Below, one piece after another: positions 37,328 to 46,000 of a DNA stretch of 64,000 nt. This DNA is from WLMZ01 sp043753895. GTDB lineage: Bacteria; Actinomycetota; Acidimicrobiia; Acidimicrobiales; Ilumatobacteraceae. A program made the translations under genes and the position numbers. Under the pieces are notes generated by a model. That model worked only from the letters and a program-made list of their open reading frames with translations, was not told the origin of the DNA and did not search any database. The first letter of the stretch is position 1; each line of letters opens with the position of its first letter. Where the stretch lies: assembly GCA_043753895.1 (NCBI GenBank), contig JAYUWK010000037.1, forward strand, positions 62,001-126,000, written 5' to 3'.

Positions 37328-38499
37328 TGGTTCACCATTGCGTTCGTTGCCTCTCCGGTCATGCGGGCCAGATTGCCCACGACATCATCCACATCGAAAT
37401 ACACATCCTGCAGATGTCGCGCACCTGCCGCATCGAATGCTGTGCGCGAATGCAGGATCCGGTAGCCGTTGACGAACAGCATGTCGCCTGCGTTCAACCG
37501 GAACGACACATGATTCGCCGGGTCGGTCACGATGTTGCCGAGCATGCGATACGCGCGGTACCACTCGGCAAGGTCGGGGTGATCGAACGGCAGCGGCTGG
37601 CGTAGCTGGTTCGAGAACCGCAAGTGCGTGAAACGACCCGATGGTGCGCGCACGACCATCGCGGCGCGGGTGAAGCCCTCGGCCGTTGTGGAGTACTGAC
37701 GAAAGCCCACGGCCACACGACACAGCACATCGATTGCCGTCGGGTCGAGGCTCTTGAGCTGTTCGAGTACCGCCCATCCATCGACCACGACGCTCTCGCC
37801 ACCGACCGCATCGTTCACCAACATCGCGAGCACCTGGCCACTGGGTGGATCCGTGTACTGCGCATTGTCGTTGTGAGGCGGGATGTACTCGTTGGTGAAG
37901 GCCACGTTGAATCCGGCGGGGTCCACCTTGACGTCGAAGATGAGGCCGAGTGACGAATCGTGCAGCGTGAGGTTCAGCGCCTGCACGAAGTCGATCACCG
38001 TGCCAGGAACGGTGGGGGCGCCGGTGACCACGATGGCACCGTCGCGCATGAATGCCTCGAACAACAGGCGGCGAGTCACCGAATCGTTGACCGCCTCGTC
38101 GTGATCGAAGCGATCGATCTCATAGTCGGCCGTCCACAGGTTGGCGGTGTAGGTGCCCCTGCGCGTGGCGCCATCGATGCGTTCCCACGCCGTTGGCCCG
38201 AAAACCGACTCGTGGCCGTCGGACCACGTGATGCTCAGGTTTCCGTCGGTGGTGGCGACTTGTGCGACCTCTGCAGCCGACGTCTGCTGCCATGGCTGGT
38301 AGCGCCGCTCGTCGGTCTGAACGATGCGGCACGCGTCGCACGGGCAGTTGTCGCGCAACCAATCGGCGTTGAGCGTGACCGTGCGCTCGGCAAACTCAGC
38401 GAGCACACCATCGGGCCGCATCGTCGCGCAGAGCACGGGTCCCGAAGGCAGCCGGGAGCCAACGGGACCGATCTCGACCTGTGTGACTGCATCGCCCAT
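37324..38499 (-). CDS. Gamma-butyrobetaine-hydroxylase-like Fe/2OG oxygenase, TmpA-like
   Basis: A 391-residue non-haem iron, 2-oxoglutarate oxygenase. The N-terminal domain (about 20-110) is the small zinc domain of gamma-butyrobetaine hydroxylases: Cys52, Cys54 and Cys57 in LRDNCPCDACR and His96 in WSDGHES. The catalytic double-stranded beta-helix has HND at 209-211 as the HxD metal ligands and His350 (YRILHSRTAF) as the third, with nearby arginines for 2OG. ATG at 38499 has GAGGTAGG eight bases upstream. The next gene is an overlapping HD diiron oxygenase, which favours TmpA (hydroxylation of 2-trimethylaminoethylphosphonate) over carnitine synthesis. A trimethylammonium substrate fits both options. 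Confidence 0.8.
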   Translation of the reverse strand: MGDAVTQVEIGPVGSRLPSGPVLCATMRPDGVLAEFAERTVTLNADWLRDNCPCDACRIVQTDERRYQPWQQTSAAEVAQVATTDGNLSITWSDGHESVFGPTAWERIDGATRRGTYTANLWTADYEIDRFDHDEAVNDSVTRRLLFEAFMRDGAIVVTGAPTVPGTVIDFVQALNLTLHDSSLGLIFDVKVDPAGFNVAFTNEYIPPHNDNAQYTDPPSGQVLAMLVNDAVGGESVVVDGWAVLEQLKSLDPTAIDVLCRVAVGFRQYSTTAEGFTRAAMVVRAPSGRFTHLRFSNQLRQPLPFDHPDLAEWYRAYRMLGNIVTDPANHVSFRLNAGDMLFVNGYRILHSRTAFDAAGARHLQDVYFDVDDVVGNLARMTGEATNAMVNQ

Positions 38500-38518
38500 G
38501 TCCACCTACCTCGCGCAA

Positions 38519-38556
38519 TTGATGACAACGCTCGACACTAGTCGCGCTGTCATCAA
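38519..38556. promoter_or_regulatory. Nested perfect palindrome upstream of TmpA-like gene
   Basis: Outer arms TTGATGACA (38519-38527) and TGTCATCAA (38548-38556) are perfect 9-bp inverted repeats. Inside lies CGAC-ACTA-GTCG. The element is 20 bases upstream of the TmpA-like start, between it and the ice-binding gene on the same strand. It is placed as an operator for the oxygenase operon; a terminator of the upstream gene is the alternative, though no T-run follows. Confidence 0.5.
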
Positions 38557-38603
38557 CTGTGACGAGAGGATGGCTCAGGTCGATCGTCGGCCAGAGGGCA
38601 CCA

Positions 38604-39572
38604 TCACCCTGCTTGGTGGCCGGCGTTCTTGCGCGTGGCGAGTCGGGTGATGACGACACCGGCGGTCACTGCCAGAACTGCCAGCAGCAGCGTTGGCCAA
38701 ATGGGGCCACCGGTCCTGGGAAGGAGAACGTTCTCGGGCCCCGTGCCGGGGGCGGTTGTCGCCGTGCCCGAGCCGCCGCCGGACAGCTCGCAGGTAGGCT
38801 TGGTAAAGGTGTCATTGTCGAGGGTGACCCCACCGGTTTGGGCCAGCGCACGCCCATGGATGGTCACACTATTGGCCACCGATATCGACGTCTGGGCGAG
38901 GATGTTGCCTACGAACACCGAGCCGGTGCCCAGTGTTGCCGAGCTGCCGACCTGCCAGAACACATTGCATTCCTGAGCGCCGTTGATCAGGTGCACGGTG
39001 CTGCCCGAGCCGGTGATCAGCGTCGAGTCGGTCTGGAAGATAAAGACGGAATTGGGGTCGCCCGCGCCATCCAGAGTGAGGGTGCCGGTCAGACCGAGCG
39101 CCGACTTGCTCGGTCCGGCGTAGACGCCAGCCTTGAGGTTGAGGGCACTGAGGTCGGCAGTCGTGGTGCCATCCACGGGCCGGCCTGCAGCGTCAACATA
39201 GGCCGCGGTCGAATCGGATTGGGCCTGTTGTGCGGCGGCGTTGGTCGTGTCAGTCACGCCCGGCGCAACCACGAGACCTGGGGGGAAGCCGGTGATCGAC
39301 GAACCCGGAAAGACGCCGAGGCTCGCGTCGAGGGTGCTGCCGCCGGTATTGGTCACCGACTCACCGCCGAGCACTGAGTAATTGGCTGATGTCAGCAACG
39401 GCACGGTCGCGACGACGCCAGCGTGGGCGAACGATCCGAAGGTAAGCGGTACGGCTGCCATGGTGAATCCCACGAGGGCGATGCCACGAGCACGGCGGCC
39501 GTGGCGTTGCACACGGATGCGGGAGGCACCCTGTTCGGGCGCCCCCTCAGGGCGGGTCATCGGAGCGTTCAT
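38604..39572 (-). CDS. DUF3494 ice-binding-like protein with LPXTG anchor
   Basis: A 322-residue secreted protein. ATG 39572 has ribosome site AAGGG. A basic N-terminus, then GIALVGFTMAAVPLTFGSFAHAG form the signal peptide. The main domain, about 50-250, is the DUF3494 ice-binding beta-helix: LLTSANYSVLGGESVTNTG, GVFPGSSITGFPPG, DLSALNLKAGVYAG, LTLDGAGDPNSVFIFQT and VFWQVGSSATLGTGS with FVGNILAQTSIS. The C-terminus carries LPRTG at 284-288, a hydrophobic helix and a basic tail, so sortase anchoring is expected. Family members bind ice or act as adhesins; freezing protection is not proven. Confidence 0.9.
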   Translation of the reverse strand: MNAPMTRPEGAPEQGASRIRVQRHGRRARGIALVGFTMAAVPLTFGSFAHAGVVATVPLLTSANYSVLGGESVTNTGGSTLDASLGVFPGSSITGFPPGLVVAPGVTDTTNAAAQQAQSDSTAAYVDAAGRPVDGTTTADLSALNLKAGVYAGPSKSALGLTGTLTLDGAGDPNSVFIFQTDSTLITGSGSTVHLINGAQECNVFWQVGSSATLGTGSVFVGNILAQTSISVANSVTIHGRALAQTGGVTLDNDTFTKPTCELSGGGSGTATTAPGTGPENVLLPRTGGPIWPTLLLAVLAVTAGVVITRLATRKNAGHQAG

Positions 39573-39828
39573 CAGTGATCCCTTCTCGAGGCCGTGGCCG
39601 TCACGTGGGCGGGGGGCACCCACGCAGGGGCTCATCGACAACAGGGATACCCACGCGACCGACGCGTCAAACGTCGGCCACACTGGATTCACCGCAGCCG
39701 TGTACGGTGAGTGCCGGTTCGCTCGTTCGGCACATGATTCGAGCAGCTCTTCTACTTTCCGATGCAACTACACCGGGCGACGCTGCCGAGGAGACCGAAC
39801 CCGTGATCACACAGAGCCCGGCACGCCG

Positions 39829-40258
39829 ATGACCGCTGCAATCGAAGGGCCCTCGCCGCACCGCCAGCTGCCACCGGTCACCGCTGCGCTCCGCAACCCC
39901 GATCTGCGTCGAGCCCTCGCCGCCTACTTCGCCTCGGTCATCACCGAGTGGGCGCTGTGGTCGGGCCTCCTCGTGTACGCCTACGATAAGCGTGGCCGCA
40001 CCACCTCTGGCCTGGTGAGCATCTGCCTGTTCGTACCCGGCGCGTTGATGGCCCCAATCACCGGGTCCGCTGCCGATGGGCCGCGCTCCAACCGGGTGCT
40101 GGTCGGTGTCTACGTAGTTCAAGCGCTCGCGCTGTCGATCGCCGCAACCGCGGCATTTCTTGATGGGCCGTTGCTCGGTGTGATCCTCCCGGCCACGGTG
40201 GCCCTCACTGCGATCGTCATCCGGCCATGCTTCTCGGTCGTGCTGCCCGGGTTAGTCG
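39829..40258 (+). pseudogene. MFS transporter-cNMP-binding fusion, 5' part, interrupted by IS
   Basis: The first 143 codons of a major facilitator superfamily transporter, starting MTAAIEGPSPHRQLPP and including helices such as YFASVITEWALWSGLLVYAY and ALALSIAATAAFLDGPLLGVI. The IS element begins after codon 143, where the reading would run GLVA. Removing the element and one target copy restores an in-frame junction to the second part (GLVAFAGELTAANLL). It is divergent from the ice-binding gene across 256 bases. Confidence 0.88.
40249..40258. repeat. Target-site duplication, left copy
   Basis: GGGTTAGTCG directly precedes the left inverted repeat of the IS element and is repeated exactly at 41702-41711. 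Confidence 0.92.
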
Positions 40259-41701
40259 CAATACCGTTCAGTTAGATCTGTGGATGGTGATTTGTGGTGG
40301 GCCGGTAGGTTGGGGCCAGTTGCGGTGTCTGGCTCGTTTGACGTGCCATTTTGGCATCTTGCGTTTGATGAGGTGCGGGTTGGTGCGGTGCCAGCGTGCG
40401 GGGTTGAGCCTTCGGCAGAGCAGCACGATGGCGTGCCGCCAGCCGTGGTCAGTGGTCTAAGGGGGAAAAATCGCGCGCCGCTGAGATGGAGCGTCGCGCG
40501 ATGCGCAATGCGGCAACGAAGCTGACCCGATCAGGGTCCACACGGGCATGGTCGGCGGCTTCCCACATCAATGTGCGGATCGCGTAGTGGCAGCACAGAT
40601 GCCCCCAGATCTCTTGCCGCACAAGCTCGGGTGACTTCGATCTGAGCACCGCACGCGGGCCGCGTTGATGCGATTTGAGTTCATCGAACGCACCCTCGAT
40701 TTCCCAGCGTTGGCTGTACGCGGCGGCGAGCTCGATCGCCGAAGCCTCGTTCGGGTCGAGGATTGTGGTGAACAGGCGGTACGTCTCGTCGTTGACCCGT
40801 CCGTCGTCGATCTGGTACTCGATCACCCGGATCATCAACGGTGCGGTGCGACGCCCGGCGTTACCTGAGGGTCGCAACTCAGCCAACCATGTGCCATCGA
40901 TCAGAGTCTCAACATGGCGGGGTTTCATGTTCGGCATCGCCCGCCACAACAGATCCGCACCGGTCGCCACAGCCCGTGCCCACAAAGGGAACCCGCAGAA
41001 ACCCCTGTCAGCGAGCAACAACATTCCCGGCTCGAGCCGATCGATCAACTCGCGCGCCAGCGTGTTCTCCCCGGTCGTGCACGCCCCAACAACCGCGTCG
41101 AACATGACGTGCGAGGCGCACTCTGCAAGCGCGACCAACCGGGCCTGCGGAAACGCTGCCTGTTCACCCTTGTTCACCCCAGGGCGACCGAAGAACACGG
41201 CATTCGCAACAGTGTCGGCAACATCGAGCGTGGTCCCATCGATGGCAACCAAACGCCGCCCAGCCACAAACGCCCCAACAGTGTCAGGTGTCGCTAACGG
41301 CCGCGTAACACGATCAAACAATGCCTTCACCGGCCCGGCACCAAGACGTTCACGGGCCTGGAAGATCGCCGACTTCGACGGCAACCTGACCGGCTCCACA
41401 TCCGGCAGCGACCACGCCAGACCATCGGTCAACAAACCGAGCACATCCTCATACGAACCCTCTGAATGCAACGCCATCCCAATCGCGAAATACGCCATCA
41501 CCCGCGCCGGCAACGACCGATGCCGCTGCTCCGTTCGCTCACAACCGGCGATCACCTCATCCACCACATCCGGCGGAAACGTTCGAGTCAACACCCGCAC
41601 CGACACCAAATCAGACAACCGACGATCCGAAACAGGCTTCAACCATCCAGCACGCGGCACTTCCACAAACTACACTGGGCACCACTAAATGAACGGTATT
41701 G
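40259..41701 (-). mobile_element. IS4-family insertion sequence, 1443 bp
   Basis: A complete insertion sequence with perfect 12-bp terminal inverted repeats CAATACCGTTCA (40259-40270) and TGAACGGTATTG (41690-41701), and 16 of 17 matching if extended. It is flanked by a 10-bp direct repeat and carries one transposase gene on the minus strand. About 190 bases between the left end and the transposase stop hold no other gene. The intact ends, intact transposase and perfect target duplication suggest recent insertion. Confidence 0.95.
40449..41666 (-). CDS. IS4-family DDE transposase
   Basis: A 405-residue transposase. The N-terminal domain, about 10-130, is the IS4 N-terminal type (LTRTFPPDVVDEVIA, RVMAYFAIGMALHSEGSYEDVL). 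Catalytic residues are Asp143 (AIDGTTLD), Asp220 (LLADRGFCGF) and Glu324 in the Y-x2-R-x3-E-x6-K signature at Tyr317, Arg320, Glu324 and Lys331 (YSQRWEIEGAFDELK). Full length with no frameshift, so likely active. It moves only its own element. Confidence 0.96.
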   Translation of the reverse strand: MEVPRAGWLKPVSDRRLSDLVSVRVLTRTFPPDVVDEVIAGCERTEQRHRSLPARVMAYFAIGMALHSEGSYEDVLGLLTDGLAWSLPDVEPVRLPSKSAIFQARERLGAGPVKALFDRVTRPLATPDTVGAFVAGRRLVAIDGTTLDVADTVANAVFFGRPGVNKGEQAAFPQARLVALAECASHVMFDAVVGACTTGENTLARELIDRLEPGMLLLADRGFCGFPLWARAVATGADLLWRAMPNMKPRHVETLIDGTWLAELRPSGNAGRRTAPLMIRVIEYQIDDGRVNDETYRLFTTILDPNEASAIELAAAYSQRWEIEGAFDELKSHQRGPRAVLRSKSPELVRQEIWGHLCCHYAIRTLMWEAADHARVDPDRVSFVAALRIARRSISAARDFSPLDH

Positions 41702-41711
41702 GGGTTAGTCG
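41702..41711. repeat. Target-site duplication, right copy
   Basis: GGGTTAGTCG follows the right inverted repeat; identical to 40249-40258. Ten bases fits IS4-family insertion. Confidence 0.92.
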
Positions 41712-42948
41712 CCTTCGCAGGCGAGTTGACGGCAGCGAACCTGCTGGCCGGGTACTGCGAGAGCAGCAGTGTGCTGACGGGGCCGTTGATCGCCAGTGCA
41801 TTGATCGCTCTGCACGGGCCGCCGCTCGTGCTCGCGGTGACAGCGGGGCTGGCGCTGCTCAGCATGTTCGCGGCCCTTCCGCTCCTCCGCCTCGATGGGC
41901 ATGCGAGCAAGGCGGCCCGGGCCGAACACTCAGGTGCGCGCACGCGAACCTTGATCGACGGGTTGCACAGTTTGAGCCAACGGAGTGGGGCGCTGGCGTT
42001 GTTGGCCGTGATCGGTGGGCAGTACCTCATGATCGGTGCGCTCGACCTCATTTTCGTGGTGCTCGCAACCGAGGAATTCGGGCTCAGCTCATCGGGCCCC
42101 GGCGTGCTCGCTGCCTCGTTCGGGCTCGGTGCGCTGCTGGGTGGGTTGGCTTCGACCGTGCTCGGCGGGCGCAAGCGGCTGGCTCCATTGTTGCTTGCGT
42201 CGCTGGCCGCGATGGCCATTTCGCTCGCCGTGGTCACCACTGCGCGGGCGCTCGCTGTGGCCCTGTTGTTCTTCCCTGTCGCCGGTCTCGGCCGCGCAGT
42301 GCTCGACCTCACCGGGCGCATGTTGATGCAGCGCGTCGCTCCGCAGGAAGCCCTCGCCTCGATCTTCGCGACCATGGAGTCGTTGTCGCTCACGGCCTGC
42401 GCGCTCGGCAGCATCATGACCCAGATCGCCATCGCCGTCGCTGGCGTGCGCTCGGCCGTGTTGGTCGTTTCCGTCGCACTCACGCTCCTGCTGGTCTTCA
42501 CCGCCCGAAGGTTGCTGTTGGTCGATGCCTCCGCCGATGCACCCGTGGTCGCCATCCGTCTGTTGCGAAGGCTCCCCGTGTTTGCGCCGCTTCCGGGGCC
42601 GGCGCTCGAAGGCGTGGCACGTGCGGCTCAACCGGTGCGGCTGTCCGCGGGCGCACATGTCGTCCGTAAGGGCGAGCGGGGCGACAGCTACTTCGCCATC
42701 GTCAACGGTGAACTCGAGGTGACAAGCGACGGGCGCGTGCTGCGCACGATGGGCAGGGGCGAGGGTTCGGGGAGATCGCGCTGCTCTCCGACGTTGCCCG
42801 CACCGCCACCGTCACGTGCATCACAGACGTCGATCTGCTCGAGATCGAGCGATCTGCGTTCCTTACCGCGATCACCGGACACGATGCCTCACGGCAGGCC
42901 GCCTGGAACGTAGCCCGCAGCTGGACCGGCGATCCTAAAGCGACGTAG
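41712..42948 (+). pseudogene. MFS transporter-cNMP-binding fusion, 3' part, frameshifted
   Basis: The rest of the MFS transporter (AFAGELTAANLLAGYCES onward) with several further membrane helices up to about 42510. A cytoplasmic cyclic-nucleotide-binding domain follows: VFAPLPGPALEGVARAAQ, VVRKGERGDSYFAIVNGELEV. At 42764-42767 one T appears to be lost (GGTTCGGGG instead of the expected GGTTTCGGGG). The original frame then leaves the family, while the next frame continues GFGEIALLSDVARTATVT and DVDLLEIERSAF to TAG at 42948. The gene is therefore broken twice. Without the lesions it would be a transporter regulated by a cNMP-type sensor. Confidence 0.85.
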
Positions 42949-43013
42949 CTTTGGAGCGCCGGCAAATCCCTTCTGTGCTTATGCCGCCGTGAATGGCTCT
43001 GATGTACCGTCGC

Positions 43014-46000
43014 TCAATCAGCACACGACGGCACATCAAAGTGTCCGGGAGTGCTCGGGAAGGCCGACCCCGAACCATGTGCATTGTTATCAGCCGGGTA
43101 TACGAACGCGAGTTCGCGGAACGCAGATGTGCCAACAGTCACCGAATCGGACGATACCTGGCCAGCGCCGTCGCCGAATGACACCTGTAGCAGAAACTGC
43201 TGCATATCAGGGCTGTGCTGGCGAACGTCGTTGAAGCCACCGTACGCAGAGTTGCAATGCGTGTAAATGTTGTATGCGCCCACCCAGTCGAGTAGCCGGT
43301 CTCCAGGATTGGGTCCATTCTGCGCCACGTCTCCCTGCATGACATCTCGGTCCCAGCCGCCGTACATCCAGTCGGTACCCTGGTGGTGTTGGTGCGCCGC
43401 CAGGTCGAGGGCGTTGGTGGTGTCGGTCATCTCGAACCACGAACACGGATCGACGACCGAGTTCCCGATCTGATCCGGGAATTGGTTCGCCGTGCAGCCG
43501 GTGCCGGGCGTGTAGGCGCCACGAGGCCGCCAGTCCATGATGTCGGCTCCGACGTCGCCCTTCTTACCGAGCGATGTCGGCGAAGACCCACCGACGCCAC
43601 CAAACATATGGTCGATGAAACGATCATTCGTACCTCGAGCCGTGGGATCGAACACGCCGCCCGGGTAGCAGTCGGGCGCCGAAGCAGGCGTGTCGATCGT
43701 CTGGTCGCAACCTTTGCCTCCCCACAGGACATCGGCACCGTCGTCGCCGAAGAGGTAGTCGCCGCCACTGTCGCCGTTGGCGATGTCGTCTCCGAAGCCA
43801 GCATGGATGTTGTCCTGACCGTTGCCTCCGCGAATGCGGTCGTTTCCGCCCTCGGTCAGTCCTGCGTGCGGCATCGGTGCAGAGAGCGACGTACCGACGA
43901 ACGTGTCACCGTCAATATCGTGGAGCAGATCGACCCGATGATCGAGTGTGCCCTGACGCAGTCCGGTGTAGGTCTCTTTCGGCGGGTTAGTGGTCGAATC
44001 AATGAACTGCTTGGCGATGTCGTTGGGGTTCATCAACTCGTCCACGACACCGCCGCGGTCGCCCAGAATGACGTCGTTGCCGTCGTTACCGAACAGCACG
44101 TCGTCACCCAGTTCACCGTAGAGGTCGTCGTTGCCTATACCGCCACGAATGGTGTCGTATCCGTCTTGGCCCCACGATGTGTCGTCACCGCTGTCGCCGA
44201 ACATGACATCGTTCCCGAATGAACCCGCCGGCTCACAAGTGCCTTGCGCAGTCGTACAGAACCGCGTCGTGTTGTTCGAGTTTGCAGCAGTGGCTACGGC
44301 TGGGTCGTGCATACGGATGACCGCAGCGTTCGCCGGAAGCACCGTATTGCTGTATCGCTGCACAAAGACGCGCTCGGTGGCGCTGCCGTCGGCACCAGTG
44401 ACGTCACGCTTCAACGTACCGTTGTCGCCGAGTTGGAAGTCGCTCTCGCCGTCGCCTTCGAGTTGGTCATTGCCATCGCGGAAACCGACGAGGGAGCTAC
44501 CACCCATCATGTCGTCCTGGCCGTCGGGAGCCTCACCCTCGAGATCGGTAAAGGCGCTGGCCGATCCCGGCCAGACGGTTGAGAGCGGAGTTGTCGGCGC
44601 TTCGCCGACCGTAGTGGGCACCTGGTCAAGACGTACGTCACCGCGAAGGATGTCGTCCCCACCGTTGCCTTCGATGTAGTCGTCGTTCGGTCCACCCGAC
44701 ATCTGGTCGTTGCCGTCCTGGCCGTACATCACATCGACACCGGACCCGCCCGACAACCGATCGGCACCGAACTGCGTCGCAGCTGGAGTCGTTCGTGGCG
44801 TGACACCATTCAGGTCATAGAGGCTGATGTTACGCGAGGTCATCCGCGTTCCCGCAACGGCGGTGCCGAGACGATCTGTCGTGCTCGTGCGTGCACCGAC
44901 GCGGAGCACCAGCGCGTTGTCACCAGTGATCACGTCGTCGCCTGGTCCACCCCACACTGCGTCGGAACTGTCGGACTGGCCGATGGTCGCCGCGGCCGCA
45001 CCCGATTGTATGGTTGAACTACCGCCGACGAGGTCGTCGTTTCCGGTGTCGCCTTCGATCGCGTCGCTGCCGTGGTCGCCTTCGACGTAGTCATCACCGG
45101 CGTTGCCCTTGAGGCGATCGTTGCCGCCTTGGCCGAGGATGACATCGACACCGTCATCGCCATTGACGACGTCGGCGCCAGCGGCGCTCGTCGTCGCCCC
45201 CGAACCGGTGAGGTCGTACAGCACGATTGCTCTCTTCGGCGTCATGCCGGCACGATCGGTGAGCGGGCTCGGCGGCGTGCCGTCGCGCAACACCTTGCCG
45301 TTGTCGCCGATGATGACATCGCTTGCCGCGTTGCCGTTGATGATGTCGCCGACATCGGGCTGTCCAACGCTGCCGGCCAGTGCCCCGGAGTAGACGGTCG
45401 AGCTGCCGCCGACGATGTCATCGTTGCCATCACCGCCCGAGATCGTGTCGACGCCGGGGCCACCTTCGGTGTAGTCGTCGTTGGCATCACCGGTGATCGT
45501 GTCGTCACCACCCTGGCCATAGATCACGTCTGTTCCATCGCCGCCGGCCAGAATGTCTCCGTCCGACGTGCCGACTGTGGGTGAGTAGCCAAGGTCGAGC
45601 AGTTGAATGGTGTGCCCGTTGACGAAGTCGCGACCCTTGACGGTGTCGGTCGACGATGTGGTTGGCACCGTTGTGACGATCGCGTTGTCGCCAGTAATCA
45701 CGTCGGCTCCGTTGCCACCATTGATGGTGTCAACGCCATCGGGGTATCCGACTCCCAGCGCCTGCTGGAAACCTCCACCGATCAACTCGTCGTCGCCTGA
45801 CTCTCCGAGTATGAAATCGCTACCGTTGTTGCCCTCGCAATGGTCGTTACCTGATCCGGCCAAGATGATGTCGTTGCCGAGACCGCCGTAGCACGTGTCG
45901 TCGTCGGCACCCGCAAAGATGACATCGGCTCCACCCGCCGACGGAGACAAGCCTGAAACGTCGAGCGGGATCCATTTCCCGGAGACGAGGTCGCCGTTGT

